Part shown: piece by piece, positions 1 to 8,988 of the stretch | Layout of the letters: each line of letters starts with the position of its first letter | How positions within the stretch are numbered: the first letter of the stretch is position 1 | Assembly: GCA_029262065.1 (NCBI GenBank) | Contig: JAJDAC010000037.1 | Span: forward strand, 1-37,142 | Origin: Candidatus Krumholzibacteriota bacterium | GTDB lineage: Bacteria > Krumholzibacteriota > Krumholzibacteriia > JAJRXK01 | Direction: 5' to 3' | Length of the DNA: 37,142 nt | The notes under the pieces: generated by a model | The model's input: only the letters and a program-made list of their open reading frames with translations | The model's database searches: none | Told to the model about the DNA's origin: nothing | Position numbers and translations under genes: made by a program

Positions 1-1
1 T

Positions 2-703
2 CACGACAAATTCCCCTGCGTGCCAGTGATTGTAATGACCGCGCCTGGTGACGAGGACGTTGCGGCCAAGGCGTTGCAACTGGGTGCGGTTTCCTTTATT
101 CCCAAGTCCCAGTTGGCCGACGAGCTTGCCGAACTCATCGAGATGCAGGCTGAAACGTTCGAGGCGGTGCGCGATCGCAGTATTGCGCTGGGCTATCGAG
201 CGAGTTCGTCGCTGCACTTCGTGCTTCCGAACGAGACCCGGATGATCGGTCCCGTCGTTTCGTTTCTCGACGAGACGCTGTCGGTCCACCTGGGGTTGGG
301 TCGCGAAGATGCCAACCTGTTTCAGGTGGGGACCGCGTTGGGTGAGGCCGTTCTCAACGCGGTACACCACGGGAATCTGGAAATAGAGTCCGAGCTGCGT
401 GAGCGGGACATCCAAGCCTATCTGGATTTGGCGAAGGAGCGCGCGCAGCTAGCGCCCTATTCGGAACGCAAGGTGTACATCGATGTGACCATCGATCGCG
501 ACTCGGCCACATTCGTGGTTCGCGACGAGGGGGAGGGATTCGACGTCTCGCACCGGCCCGACCCCAAGAACCCGGACAACCTGACGCGGGCCAGCGGGCG
601 CGGTCTCTACCTCATTTCCACATTCATGGATGAGGTTCGGCACAACGAATCGGGCAACTGTATCACCATGGTGAAACGATTCTCGGGTCCGGCAACTTCC
701 TAG
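2..703 (+). CDS. Response-regulator receiver fragment fused to HATPase_c domain (5' partial)
   Basis: The frame is open to the left edge, so the start lies outside the window; 233 residues are visible. Residues 1 to about 45 look like the C-terminal part of a CheY-like receiver, with VIVMTAP as the beta-4 strand and the conserved Lys in FIPKS near residue 35. From about 70 onward is a histidine-kinase-like ATPase fold: an N-box with ALGEAVLNAVHHGN (Glu115, Asn119), a G1 box DEGEGF (from 175) and a G2 box GRGLYL (199-204). There is no dimerisation/phospho-acceptor His domain. This resembles RsbW/SpoIIAB-type anti-sigma kinases or receiver-ATPase hybrids, and suggests a phosphorylation-controlled partner-switching regulator. 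Its stop overlaps by four bases the stop of the convergent kinase gene. Domain calls are firm; the partner is unknown. Confidence 0.85.
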   Translation, partial: HDKFPCVPVIVMTAPGDEDVAAKALQLGAVSFIPKSQLADELAELIEMQAETFEAVRDRSIALGYRASSSLHFVLPNETRMIGPVVSFLDETLSVHLGLGREDANLFQVGTALGEAVLNAVHHGNLEIESELRERDIQAYLDLAKERAQLAPYSERKVYIDVTIDRDSATFVVRDEGEGFDVSHRPDPKNPDNLTRASGRGLYLISTFMDEVRHNESGNCITMVKRFSGPATS

Positions 704-3384
704 CGACTGATGGGCGAAGCAAGCTGCGCCACTTTCAGACTCCTGAAGTGGTCGATGCGCGCCACAGTTACGGTCTTTCCGTCCGAGGAGATGCCGAACG
801 ATTCCACGTCCGGTCCCAGAGGAAACATCACCAGTTCCTGTCGGGTGTCGGTGGTGTCCGCGCCGGGCAGGAAGTCTTGCTTGAATAGCCCGGTCTGATC
901 GCCTTGTGGCGCTACGAATACCAATGACGTCCCGTCGGGCATCCAACGAGTTCTTCCCGGCGCAATGAGGGCCTGGAAACCCCGAAACGGGATGCTGGTC
1001 CGAAACACCTCTTCACCGGTCTGAAGGTCGCTGACCAACACCCAGACCCGGTTGTTCTCTGGATCGTTGCCACTGTAGGCAACGTACTTACCGTCGGGAG
1101 AGGTTTCTGGCAGTAGGAATGATCCGGGGACGATCATCGTGTCTTCGGTACCGTCGGGACGAATGCGTCGGATCCCGCCCTGTTTGGAGTTGGCGCTGGC
1201 GTACACGACCCATTGCCCGTCGGGGGTCTGGGTTGGATTCTCGGCATCCTCACCGTCCTGGGTGAGTTGGCGCGCTCCGCTGCCGTCCACGCGGGCCGTC
1301 CAGACTTCCAGATTGCCACTGCGATTCGAGCTCCAGAAGACGTGGCCGCCATCGGCCGAGAACGCGGGGTCCCAATCGTCGGCGTTGTCGTCGGTGAGTT
1401 GGCTCAGTTCCCCACTCGACAGGTTCAGTACCCAGAGATCCAGATTGCCACTTCGATTGGATGAGAAAATGATGGAACGGCCATCGGGAGAATAGTCGGG
1501 TTGACGATCCCGGGCATTGCCCTGGGTCAAGATGTTGCCGGCGCTGAACGGTGGAGTTCCATCAAGGGAAAGCTCCGTGAGGCTTCCACTCCACAACACC
1601 TCGTCGAATACGAAGGAGCTTTCGTCCAGGAAGTCGAAGGATATGACATCGTTGGAGCCGGCCCACACGCTGCGGACCCAGAAGAGAGGCGTCTCCTCGC
1701 CTGAGAACGGATCCATCTTCAGCACTAGCCCCATGGCACCGGAAATGTCACCCAGTAGGCTGGTGGATTCGGCCAGGATCAGGTACCGGCTGTCCGGGGT
1801 CCAAGCCGCGGAGGACAGGCGACGGGCCGTTGACGGTCGAGCGGTGTGGACTTCTCCGGTCTTGGCATCGATGCGCAGGAGTTCGTTTTCCGGCGTGTTC
1901 ATGACGCTACTGCCGATGCCGCATGAGAGCCACCGACCGTCGGGTGACCAGCGTAGGCCGTAGGCGAACTGGTTTTCGAAGCGCGCGAGCTCTTGCTCCG
2001 AGCCCGACTGGATGTCGTGGATGGCGACCGTGTTTGCGGGCATTTCAATATCGCCGGCCGATCGGATGAAGGCCAGGCGTTCGCCATCGGGTGAAAAGCA
2101 GGCCTCGAATACGTTGTGCAGGAGTTTTCGAGCTGGGCCCCCCAGGACCTGCACGCGGTAGGCGGAAAGACCGGTTTCCTCTTGCCTCAGGAACAGTATG
2201 GACGCGCCGTCGGGGGAAAACTGCGGAGAGATATCGGGGCCTTCGGTCAGCGGTGCCTCGGTACCGCCGCTGCGTTGTCTCAACCAGATGCGGTCGCGGC
2301 CGTCGCGGTCCGATGAGAAGGCAATGGTATTGCCGTTGGGCGAGGCCGTGGGGTTCGCGTCACGCCCAGAATACGTGAGTGTGATGATCTTGGGCGGAGC
2401 TGGCACCTGTGGGTTGGTGAGTTGTTTCATGGCCAGTGCGCCGATGGCGGTTCCCACCAGCAGTAGCGCCAGCCAAAGCAGGTAGGGAGGTCTCGCGCGT
2501 GATCCGGCGGGAACTGCGGCGATACCCGTGGAGGTGCGGCTGGAACTGTCTTGCGAGTTGCGCAAGGCGAACGCAAGATCCTGTGCTGATTGGAATCGAT
2601 GGTCGGGCGACTTCTCCAGACAACGGTGGACGATCCGATGCACAGACGCCGGAATCGATTCCGCCGACTCAGGCATTTCCTTCGGGTCTTCCCGAAGGAT
2701 GGCATTCATCGTCTCGACCGCTGAGCCTCCGTCGAATGCCGCCCGGCCGGCGAGCATCTCCCAGAACACGGTTCCGAACGAGAAGATGTCCGAGCGATGG
2801 TCGGCCGGTTCTGCGCGGACCTGTTCGGGGGCCATGTACCGCACCGTCCCCAGAACCATTCCTGGCTCAGTTTCCTCCCCGATGGCGATCGTGTTGTTGT
2901 TCTGATCGGGGGACGGTTCGGCTTTGGCCAATCCAAAATCGAGAATCTTTAAACGGCCATCGGTCGTCAGGAACACGTTTCCCGGCTTGATGTCCCGGTG
3001 CACGATGCCTTTGTCATGGGCCGCGGCGAGTCCATCGGCCATCTGCCCGGCCAGGTCCAGGGACTTGCGCAGGGGTAGCGGGCCGGTGGTCAACTGATCC
3101 TGGAGGGATATGCCCTCGAGGAGTTCCGTGACGGCAAATGCAACGCCGTCGTGGTCGCCGACGTCGTAGATGGCCAGGATGTTCGGATGTGACAGCGCGG
3201 CCACGGCCTTGGCTTCCCGCGTGAAACGGATGCGAGCGTCTTCGCTGTCCAGACGGTGTTCCGACAAGACCTTGATCGCGACGTCGCGGCCCAGACGGGA
3301 GTCGTGGGCGCGGTAGACCTCGCCCATGCCGCCTTCGCCGATTTTCGCCGTGACCTTGTAGTGGCCGAGGGTGGTGCCAATCAA
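700..3384 (-). CDS. Membrane Ser/Thr protein kinase with PD40/TolB-like beta-propeller sensor
   Basis: 894 residues. A Hanks-type kinase domain occupies about 8-275: glycine loop IGEGGMGEVY (15-24), ATP-binding Lys38, catalytic HRDIKPGN with Asp131, DFG at 149-151, and APEQ with a TVRYMAPEQ activation-segment end near 180-188. One transmembrane helix lies at about 301-318. Residues 335-894 hold repeated WD40-like (PD40) blades of the type SPDGxxIxFSSxRxGNxDLW, presumably in the periplasm as a ligand- or peptide-sensing propeller. The start is a TTG with GGAG seven bases upstream; no better ATG is seen. It is the last gene of a minus-strand signalling cluster and follows another kinase. Kinase class is certain; the propeller's ligand is unknown. 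Confidence 0.93.
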   Translation of the reverse strand: MIGTTLGHYKVTAKIGEGGMGEVYRAHDSRLGRDVAIKVLSEHRLDSEDARIRFTREAKAVAALSHPNILAIYDVGDHDGVAFAVTELLEGISLQDQLTTGPLPLRKSLDLAGQMADGLAAAHDKGIVHRDIKPGNVFLTTDGRLKILDFGLAKAEPSPDQNNNTIAIGEETEPGMVLGTVRYMAPEQVRAEPADHRSDIFSFGTVFWEMLAGRAAFDGGSAVETMNAILREDPKEMPESAESIPASVHRIVHRCLEKSPDHRFQSAQDLAFALRNSQDSSSRTSTGIAAVPAGSRARPPYLLWLALLLVGTAIGALAMKQLTNPQVPAPPKIITLTYSGRDANPTASPNGNTIAFSSDRDGRDRIWLRQRSGGTEAPLTEGPDISPQFSPDGASILFLRQEETGLSAYRVQVLGGPARKLLHNVFEACFSPDGERLAFIRSAGDIEMPANTVAIHDIQSGSEQELARFENQFAYGLRWSPDGRWLSCGIGSSVMNTPENELLRIDAKTGEVHTARPSTARRLSSAAWTPDSRYLILAESTSLLGDISGAMGLVLKMDPFSGEETPLFWVRSVWAGSNDVISFDFLDESSFVFDEVLWSGSLTELSLDGTPPFSAGNILTQGNARDRQPDYSPDGRSIIFSSNRSGNLDLWVLNLSSGELSQLTDDNADDWDPAFSADGGHVFWSSNRSGNLEVWTARVDGSGARQLTQDGEDAENPTQTPDGQWVVYASANSKQGGIRRIRPDGTEDTMIVPGSFLLPETSPDGKYVAYSGNDPENNRVWVLVSDLQTGEEVFRTSIPFRGFQALIAPGRTRWMPDGTSLVFVAPQGDQTGLFKQDFLPGADTTDTRQELVMFPLGPDVESFGISSDGKTVTVARIDHFRSLKVAQLASPISR

Positions 3385-3500
3385 TTCTGTACTCCGAATC
3401 CGTTGGGAGAGCGAACTTTAGGTGAATCCCCGTTTCGGGTCAAGCGGGCCCGTTTTCACTGCGGATCGCGGCTCGCCGAGGCCACGCTTTGCGATCGGAC

Positions 3501-5930
3501 CTACGGCTCAGCCTGAAGTGCCTCGAGTTCGGATTGCAGCCTCCGGGTTACTGAATGGTTCTCGCCCCGCTCCTGCGCCATGATTTCGATCGCTCTTTCC
3601 AACAGTGCAATTCCACCCAGACTATCCCCCGAGCGGTGCTGACACTTGCCGAGCATGGCCATGGCGTAGGCCGTACGCCAATCGTTCTCACCCAGGTTGG
3701 CGTTTCGCGTGTCCACCGCCCGTTGCAGCTCGGCTTGCGCTCGGTCCAGGTTGCCCAGTTCCAACAATGCTCTCCCCAACTGTACCTGGACCATGGCGAC
3801 CCGAAGGTGGTTGGCGCCAAGTCGTTCGATACGGCGGCGTAGCACGTCTTCGAGTGCGTCGGCCGCGTTCGTATAGTCTTCGCGCATGTGGGCCACGCGT
3901 GCGCGGTTGAAGCGGACCGTTTCCAGGTTCGGGTGATCGTTTCCCAGGTGCTCGAGGTAAAGCCCCTCGGCCGCATGGTATTGCTCGTCGGCCTCTTCGT
4001 AGCGCCTCGTTACCGTGTACAAAGCACCCAGATTGTTGCGCTCGGAGGCAAGGAAGAGACTGTCGTTGCCGTAGGCATTCTGCTTTATGCGTAGAGCCTC
4101 CAACAATGCCTCTTCAGCTTCGTCGTATTTCTGCTCGAAGCGAAGTAAACCTCCCCTTGCACTCAACACGTTGGCGATAGCCGGGGATTCGGCGGGCAGC
4201 GTACGTCTTCGAATCTCCAGAACCCGCTGGAACAGAGAATCGGCAAGCGCGGGCGATTCGCGACTGTATCTTTCAGCCAAGCTGAGTAACGAAGTGGCGG
4301 TCATCGCGTGGAACGATCCCAAGCGTGACTCCGATACACGAGCCGCTTCCTTGAACATGGGCAGGGCACCCGTTCTATCGCCCAGGTCGTCGCGGACCAC
4401 GGCCATGGTTCGTAGGGCCATGACCAGATCGGCGGCGGGCGGGTCTTCCTGCTGTCGACACAGGTCAAGAGCCCGAGCGGCGGTGGATTCAGCCGCTTCC
4501 AGGTCGCCCAGGTTACGGTGCGCCCGCGCCATGGCCACATACACGCGAGCCTGTACGAGGGGTTGGTCTTCCAGCTCCCGAGCCAGGCGTTCCCCACCGC
4601 GCTCGAGCAGCTGCTGCGCGGTCATCGACTGTTGCCCTTGCAGCGGGTCGGTTTGTCGAAACAGGTCTACGAGATACTCGACGACCGCTTCGGATGAATC
4701 CCGTTCGCGGGCGACCTCTGACGCCTGCGCCTCGATTCGCCGCGATTGTTGAAGGGTGACGATGCTGAAGGACAAGAGCGTGACGAGAAAAATGACGGCC
4801 ACGGCAACTCCGGCTCGGTTGCGCATCAAGAATTTTCCTGCCCGATACCAGTGTGTGTCCCTTTGCGCGATTACCGGCTGATGACGCAACAGCCGTTCAA
4901 TGTCGTCGGACATGGCCAGGGAGGAAGGGTAACGGCGGGGCGCTTCGATACGCATGGCCATGGCCACGATGTTGTCCAGGTCGTTGCGTAGGTCGCGAGG
5001 GATGGCGGTGGCGGCAACCTGGGAAGGTTGCTTGGCGGTTGTGGAGGTCACAAGCTCCATGACTTCAACCGCGGTCTTGTCATCCAGTCGGTAGGGTGCG
5101 TTGTCTGTGATCAATCGAAACAACAGTACACCCAGGGAATACACGTCACTCGCGGTGGTCAGCGCTTCCCCGCGCAATTGCTCGGGTGACGCGTAGTCCG
5201 GGGTCATCAATCGTGTTTCTTCACTGGTGTGCGGCCCGCGAGAATCGCCCTGGAGCAGCTTGGCGATGCCAAAGTCCAGCAGCTTCACCTCACCGGTTTT
5301 GGTCACCAGAATATTTCCGGGCTTCAAGTCACGGTGTACGACCAGGTTCTGATGAGCCGCGTGTACTGCCGCGCAGACGTTCTGGAACAGGCGCAACCGG
5401 GATCGGAGGGGAAGCTGACGGTTCTGGCAGTACGTGTCGATGGGTTCGCCGGGTATGTACTCCATTACAAGGTAGGGCCGGCCGTCGGGAGTCGAGCCGC
5501 CGTCGAGCAGGCGGGCGATGTTGGGGTGCGTGAGCCGTGCCAGGATCTGTCGTTCCGACTGGAAGCGGTCCAGCACGTCTGCAGTATCCACACCTCGGCG
5601 CACGATCTTCAGGGCAACGTCTTGCTCGAAGGGGGCCTCGCGTTGGGCCAGAAAGACCTGGCCCATGCCGCCTCGTCCAATGGGCCGGACCAGGCGATAC
5701 GGCCCGATCTCATCGCCAGCCTGGAGGTTTTCGGCGAGTCGTTCGCCGGGGGCTCGCAGCCCGCCGATGGTCGTGTCGTCGGTGTCCTCGACCATCAGCG
5801 CACGCAGATCGTCGCCCAGGGAGGGGTCGGCGTGGGTCGCGCTTCGAAGCCAGTCATCGCGGCGGTCCGGGGCCTCTTGCAGGTACCCCTCGTAGAGCTT
5901 TTCGATCTTTGCCCAGCGTTCCGGTGTCAT
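3501..5930 (-). CDS. Membrane Ser/Thr protein kinase with C-terminal TPR array
   Basis: 809 residues. An N-terminal helical stretch (1-70, starting MTPERWAKIEKLYE) precedes a kinase domain at about 76-350: glycine loop IGRGGMGQVF (84-93), Lys108, HRDLKPGN with Asp201, DFG 219-221, SPEQ near 248. A transmembrane helix (about 373-393) is followed by roughly 400 residues of TPR/TPR_12-like repeats built on A-L/E-R patterns. This N-helix/kinase/TM/TPR layout is a common companion of ECF-like sigma factors of the type encoded just upstream. The ATG is preceded by a strong AGGAGGT Shine-Dalgarno seven bases away. The upstream sigma gene ends 46 bp before this start, so co-transcription is likely. 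Substrates are not known. Confidence 0.93.
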   Translation of the reverse strand: MTPERWAKIEKLYEGYLQEAPDRRDDWLRSATHADPSLGDDLRALMVEDTDDTTIGGLRAPGERLAENLQAGDEIGPYRLVRPIGRGGMGQVFLAQREAPFEQDVALKIVRRGVDTADVLDRFQSERQILARLTHPNIARLLDGGSTPDGRPYLVMEYIPGEPIDTYCQNRQLPLRSRLRLFQNVCAAVHAAHQNLVVHRDLKPGNILVTKTGEVKLLDFGIAKLLQGDSRGPHTSEETRLMTPDYASPEQLRGEALTTASDVYSLGVLLFRLITDNAPYRLDDKTAVEVMELVTSTTAKQPSQVAATAIPRDLRNDLDNIVAMAMRIEAPRRYPSSLAMSDDIERLLRHQPVIAQRDTHWYRAGKFLMRNRAGVAVAVIFLVTLLSFSIVTLQQSRRIEAQASEVARERDSSEAVVEYLVDLFRQTDPLQGQQSMTAQQLLERGGERLARELEDQPLVQARVYVAMARAHRNLGDLEAAESTAARALDLCRQQEDPPAADLVMALRTMAVVRDDLGDRTGALPMFKEAARVSESRLGSFHAMTATSLLSLAERYSRESPALADSLFQRVLEIRRRTLPAESPAIANVLSARGGLLRFEQKYDEAEEALLEALRIKQNAYGNDSLFLASERNNLGALYTVTRRYEEADEQYHAAEGLYLEHLGNDHPNLETVRFNRARVAHMREDYTNAADALEDVLRRRIERLGANHLRVAMVQVQLGRALLELGNLDRAQAELQRAVDTRNANLGENDWRTAYAMAMLGKCQHRSGDSLGGIALLERAIEIMAQERGENHSVTRRLQSELEALQAEP

Positions 5931-5976
5931 GAGTCTACCTCCTCTCGTTCTACGCGCAGAACGACGACGAGAGTGC

Positions 5977-6672
5977 TCAACCCTCTATGCCCCGGGCGCG
6001 GAGTTCGCGCTGCAACCACGATTTGGATAGCGTCCAGGCACGCCGCACGGTGGCTGAGGATAGTCCCATGACATCGGCGATTTCGTCGTAGGTGAGCCCA
6101 CCGAAGAATCGGTACTCCACCACCCGGCAGCCCCGTTCGTTGAACTCCTCGAGGCGATTCATTACCTCGTCCAGAGCGAGCAGGGCGTCCCCCTGTTCGA
6201 GAAAGTAGCCGCCGAGCTGGGCATCGAGGTCGTGGTCCAGCGACAATGTCTGGTCGAGAGAAAGAACCGGTGCACCTCCACCGCGCTTCTCAGACTTCCG
6301 CGCCCGCGCGTAGCTCACGAGAATGCGTCTCATGGCCTGAGCCGCGATGGCGAAGAAGTGCCCCTTGCTGTCGACGCCGGCCAGGCGTTGATCCACCAGC
6401 TTCACATATGCTTCATGCACCAACGCGGTGGTATTCAGGGTGTGTTGTTGCCGTTCGAAACGGAGTCTGCTAGACGCCAGAACCCGGAGTTCGTCGTAGA
6501 CCAATGGCAGTAGTTCATCCCAAGCCCCCGACTTTCCGGAGCGCAATGATGTAAGGAGTTGGGTCACCGGCCCCGTGGCCGGCTGATCGGCTGCACTCAA
6601 TAGACACCTCTGGGCCATCGCCGGGTCGTCCCGTGGGACTCCCGAGAATCTTAGCAGAATGTGCCGTGGCAC
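5977..6672 (-). CDS. ECF-like RNA polymerase sigma factor (TIGR02999-type)
   Basis: 231 residues from a GTG start. Region sigma-2 is seen in the stretch from LLPLVYDELRVLA through ALVHEAYVKLVDQ, and GHFFAIAAQAMRRILVSYARAR is the characteristic continuation of the ECF subfamily often paired with Ser/Thr kinases (TIGR02999/Sigma70_ECF). Region sigma-4 is the C-terminal helix-turn-helix in EYRFFGGLTYDEIADVMGLSSATVRRAW. No anti-sigma gene is adjacent; the downstream kinase-TPR gene is the likely regulatory partner, which is inference. The start is uncertain: an in-frame ATG at 6618 would remove 18 residues that look unlike the family, and neither start has a clear Shine-Dalgarno. The gene lies only 17 bp after the PQQ-propeller gene. 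Confidence 0.9.
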   Translation of the reverse strand: MPRHILLRFSGVPRDDPAMAQRCLLSAADQPATGPVTQLLTSLRSGKSGAWDELLPLVYDELRVLASSRLRFERQQHTLNTTALVHEAYVKLVDQRLAGVDSKGHFFAIAAQAMRRILVSYARARKSEKRGGGAPVLSLDQTLSLDHDLDAQLGGYFLEQGDALLALDEVMNRLEEFNERGCRVVEYRFFGGLTYDEIADVMGLSSATVRRAWTLSKSWLQRELRARGIEG

Positions 6673-6689
6673 TTCGAGTGGGGTCTTGG

Positions 6690-7838
6690 TTACCGTTGTC
6701 GATGGTCACCCACCGATGGCCTTTGTCGATGGCCTTTCTCGATGGTCTTCATTGAATACGCGTTGAGGGTACCGTCAAACGTTCCAATGTAGATGTGGTC
6801 GTCCACCACGCGCAGCGTACGAGGCGGATGCTCGGTGTAGGCACTCCAGCGAACGTTGCCGTTCGCGGGGTCGATCGCATACAGGGCGGGTAGGTCAGAC
6901 CCTACCAATACGTGGTCCCAAGCCAGGGCCGGTTGCGCGATAGTCCACACCTCACCGTCGGGTGGAGACAAGGACCAGCGCGACTTGAGAGTGGTTCCGT
7001 CGACGCAAATCAGCCGGCGGTTTGCCCCTTCGACGCCGGTCAGCCCGACGAGGCCGTTGTCGTTGGTAACGTGCCAGCGGTAGGTCGGGGCAACGTCCAG
7101 CGCATATTCAGCTAGCACTGAGCCGTTTGCGGGGTCGAAGCGAATCAGTCTACCATCAGCCAGGCCGCAGACGACATGTTCCCCGACGACGACCAGGTCG
7201 GTACTGGGGCTGGCACCAAGCGTGGTGGTCCAGACAGTTTGGCCATCGTTGATTGAATGGCACGAAAGTCGACCGTCCGCACGCGCAAATACGAGGTTAC
7301 CATCCCACTCCACTGGTGAGGAAGTAATCGGAATGGAGCGATCGTCTTCGTAGCTGGGTTCGGTTTCCCACAGCAACTGCCCGTCGTCGACGTTCAGGGC
7401 CACGAGTTCGTTGGCGAGGGTCACGGCGATGACCCGATCGTCCACGACAAACAAGTCCGACGACACGCCCGAATCCGAAGCCCATTTCCATCGGAGCTCA
7501 CCGTTCTTCTCGTTGAAGCTATATATATGTCCGTCGATGGGATCAGAAGCTACCAACAACGAACCCTCGTGCCGCGTCATATCTCCATGGAAAGACTGCG
7601 CGGAGCCGTCGGTCGTGACGTCGTAGCTCCAGAGCCGGTCGCCGGTGCCGCGGGCGTAGCTCACGATCAGGCCGGAACAACTCGCGAGTGTGATCTGGTC
7701 TCCCGAGACCTCGGGAGTAATGAAGATTCAGCCACCGGTGTCATCGAACCAAAGCGGCTCGAGTTCAACTTCGCTTCGAGCTGATATCGCCAGCGCCAAA
7801 GAAAACAAGATTCCCAGAACCAGTGAAGCGACTTGCAT
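6690..7838 (-). CDS. Exported PQQ-type beta-propeller protein with in-frame TGA at codon 37
   Basis: Reading from the ATG at 7838 (AAAGGTGA Shine-Dalgarno just upstream) gives a signal peptide (LVLGILFSLALAISA) and the mature start LWFDDTGG. A TGA follows at 7730-7728. The same frame then continues as IFITPEVSGDQITLASCSG and on through several PQQ_2/quinoprotein-like blades (DxxNGxVRW, DxxDGQLLWE, DGRLIxFD) to the stop at 6690. The blade sequence is continuous across the TGA, so the signal peptide and propeller belong to one gene of 382 codons; a start inside the propeller at 7664 would leave it without export signal or first blade. The TGA may be a nonsense mutation, an assembly error, or selenocysteine (see the hairpin entry). 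The nearest Cys is residue 54, so no CxxU pair is evident. Enzymatic PQQ binding is not indicated; such propellers usually act as scaffolds or sensors. Confidence 0.8.
7700..7717 (-). promoter_or_regulatory. SECIS-like hairpin downstream of the in-frame TGA
   Basis: On the minus strand a perfect 7-bp stem CTCCCGA/TCGGGAG encloses the tetraloop GGTC. It begins 10 bases after the TGA (7730-7728), and the loop begins 17 bases after it. Published bacterial SECIS models ask for a small apical loop with a G in its first two positions, 16-37 bases after UGA; this fits. The loop equals the GGUC loop I remember for E. coli fdhF, with nearly the same UGA-stem spacing. The bulged U of fdhF is missing. 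The hairpin lies in coding sequence (T-P-E-V-S-G), so a coincidence imposed by codons is possible. Confidence 0.4.
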
Positions 7839-7900
7839 GGTCACCTTTGAAACGGTCGGGGAGAAAATCGTAGGCTTCAGCGAGAACCACAGGCAGTCTA

Positions 7901-8875
7901 TCACCGCTTTCCGCCGAACCGCCGCCTCACGTCGCCTACGCTTTCTCGTCGCGTCGGGACCTGCTGGCAACTCGATTCCGACGTGTGGTTCTGGTCGGCA
8001 TCGAGGAACTCCTGGAGTCTGGCCAGGCCGGTTCCGTCGTCGCCTATCTGTTCATCGAGCCAGGGCAGCATGAGCGAGGCCATTTGCGCCAACTGCTGTT
8101 TCCGTTGCGCCGCGTCGGTTGGGCATTGCCCCTCGAACCCATCGCAGGGGCTTCCAGCCTGCAGGAAACCACAATGGGTACCGCCAACAAGACGTACCAG
8201 ATACTTGCACGGCGATCCCACGATGGCGTGGTAGATCGCACCCTGGTTGGTGGCCAGCGGAGTGACGCAGTCGGCCAGACCGCCGATGGCGAGCACAGGC
8301 ATGGAGATGTTTGCCGCCGCAGCCACCGCGGAGGGCGCGGTTTCCAAGGCGGCCATGCTCACCAGTGTATCTATCCAAGGATTCTCGGCCGCGCCGAGTG
8401 TGGCGGCGCCACCGCCCATGGAGTGCCCACCGATGGCGGAGACGGTAGTATCAATAGCCTGGTAGAGAATCGAGCCCGCGTCGTCCGAGGCGGCCTGCAG
8501 GGCAACGATGACGAAGGCGAGGTCACGTCCGAGGGCGAGTGGGTTTGCTCCGAACGTACTCTCGGTTCGAGGCAATGCGATGACGAACCCAGCGGGAACC
8601 AACGCTTCCCACAACGGTGCGTAGCTGTCGACTCCCACGGTGAGTCCGTGGCCCCAGGCCAGGATCGGGTGTTCGCCGGCCGCGGGTGCAACGTCGGTGC
8701 CCGATACCTCCGCCGGATACTTGATGCGAACGCTGATGGATCGACCGTTCCGGTCGGGGTCGACGAACTCGATGGTCGTCGTGCCGATCTCGAACTGGCC
8801 GTAGGCTGGCCGGGCCCCAAAAAACAGGGCAGCGCACAACATGAGGGGTAGAACGACGGCAGGGCGCATGGGCAA
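7901..8875 (-). CDS. Secreted alpha/beta hydrolase (dienelactone-hydrolase/chlorophyllase-like)
   Basis: 324 residues with a signal peptide (VVLPLMLCAALFFGARPAYG). The fold signature is clear: HPILAWGHG oxyanion region, nucleophile elbow GHSMGGG with the catalytic Ser, a candidate acid in GGLADCVTP, and the catalytic His in GGTHCGF. Several Cys residues (SPCKY, THCGF, SPCDGF, GQCP) may form disulfides, fitting a periplasmic or extracellular enzyme. The substrate cannot be told; esterase or PAF-acetylhydrolase-like roles are possible. TTG at 8875 has AGGGAG at good spacing; the ATG at 8869 is an alternative start. The PQQ-propeller gene follows after 62 bp on the same strand. The C-terminal tail after about 300 is Arg-rich and poorly structured. 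Confidence 0.85.
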   Translation of the reverse strand: MPMRPAVVLPLMLCAALFFGARPAYGQFEIGTTTIEFVDPDRNGRSISVRIKYPAEVSGTDVAPAAGEHPILAWGHGLTVGVDSYAPLWEALVPAGFVIALPRTESTFGANPLALGRDLAFVIVALQAASDDAGSILYQAIDTTVSAIGGHSMGGGAATLGAAENPWIDTLVSMAALETAPSAVAAAANISMPVLAIGGLADCVTPLATNQGAIYHAIVGSPCKYLVRLVGGTHCGFLQAGSPCDGFEGQCPTDAAQRKQQLAQMASLMLPWLDEQIGDDGTGLARLQEFLDADQNHTSESSCQQVPTRRESVGDVRRRFGGKR

Positions 8876-8917
8876 AGGAATCTCCCTGGATGCGCCGGGG
8901 GGTCATCTGAGTCTACC

Positions 8918-8943
8918 AGTACCAGACGGTGTGGACTGGTACT
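8918..8943. repeat. Inverted repeat AGTACCAG/CTGGTACT
   Basis: A perfect 8-bp inverted repeat (8918-8925 and 8936-8943) with a 10-base spacer lies between the hydrolase start and the terminator of the large surface-protein gene. An overlapping 7-bp alternative pairing (8914-8920 with 8935-8941) also exists. It could be part of a double terminator or an operator for the hydrolase gene; the sequence does not decide. Confidence 0.45.
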
Positions 8944-8948
8944 AAATA

Positions 8949-8972
8949 GGCCCCGAGGTCTCCCCCGGGGCC
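8949..8972 (-). terminator. Intrinsic-terminator-like hairpin after the large surface-protein gene
   Basis: On the minus strand GGCCCCG/CGGGGCC forms a 7-bp GC stem with a 10-base loop, followed by TATTTAGT. It begins 16 bases after the stop of the 1783-residue gene. The T-tract is short, so it is a moderate-quality rho-independent terminator. Confidence 0.6.
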
Positions 8973-8988
8973 CATCTTTCCTACTCCA

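Noticed and set aside
6690-6760. Short direct repeats (GTCGATGGCCTTT-like) at the end of the propeller gene
   Set aside because: Only two or three imperfect copies within the coding tail; too little for a repeat element or regulatory array.
6690-7664. A separate, shorter cytosolic propeller gene starting at 7664
   Set aside because: The first blade and signal peptide lie upstream in the same frame across one TGA, so a start inside the propeller would leave an incomplete fold without export signal.
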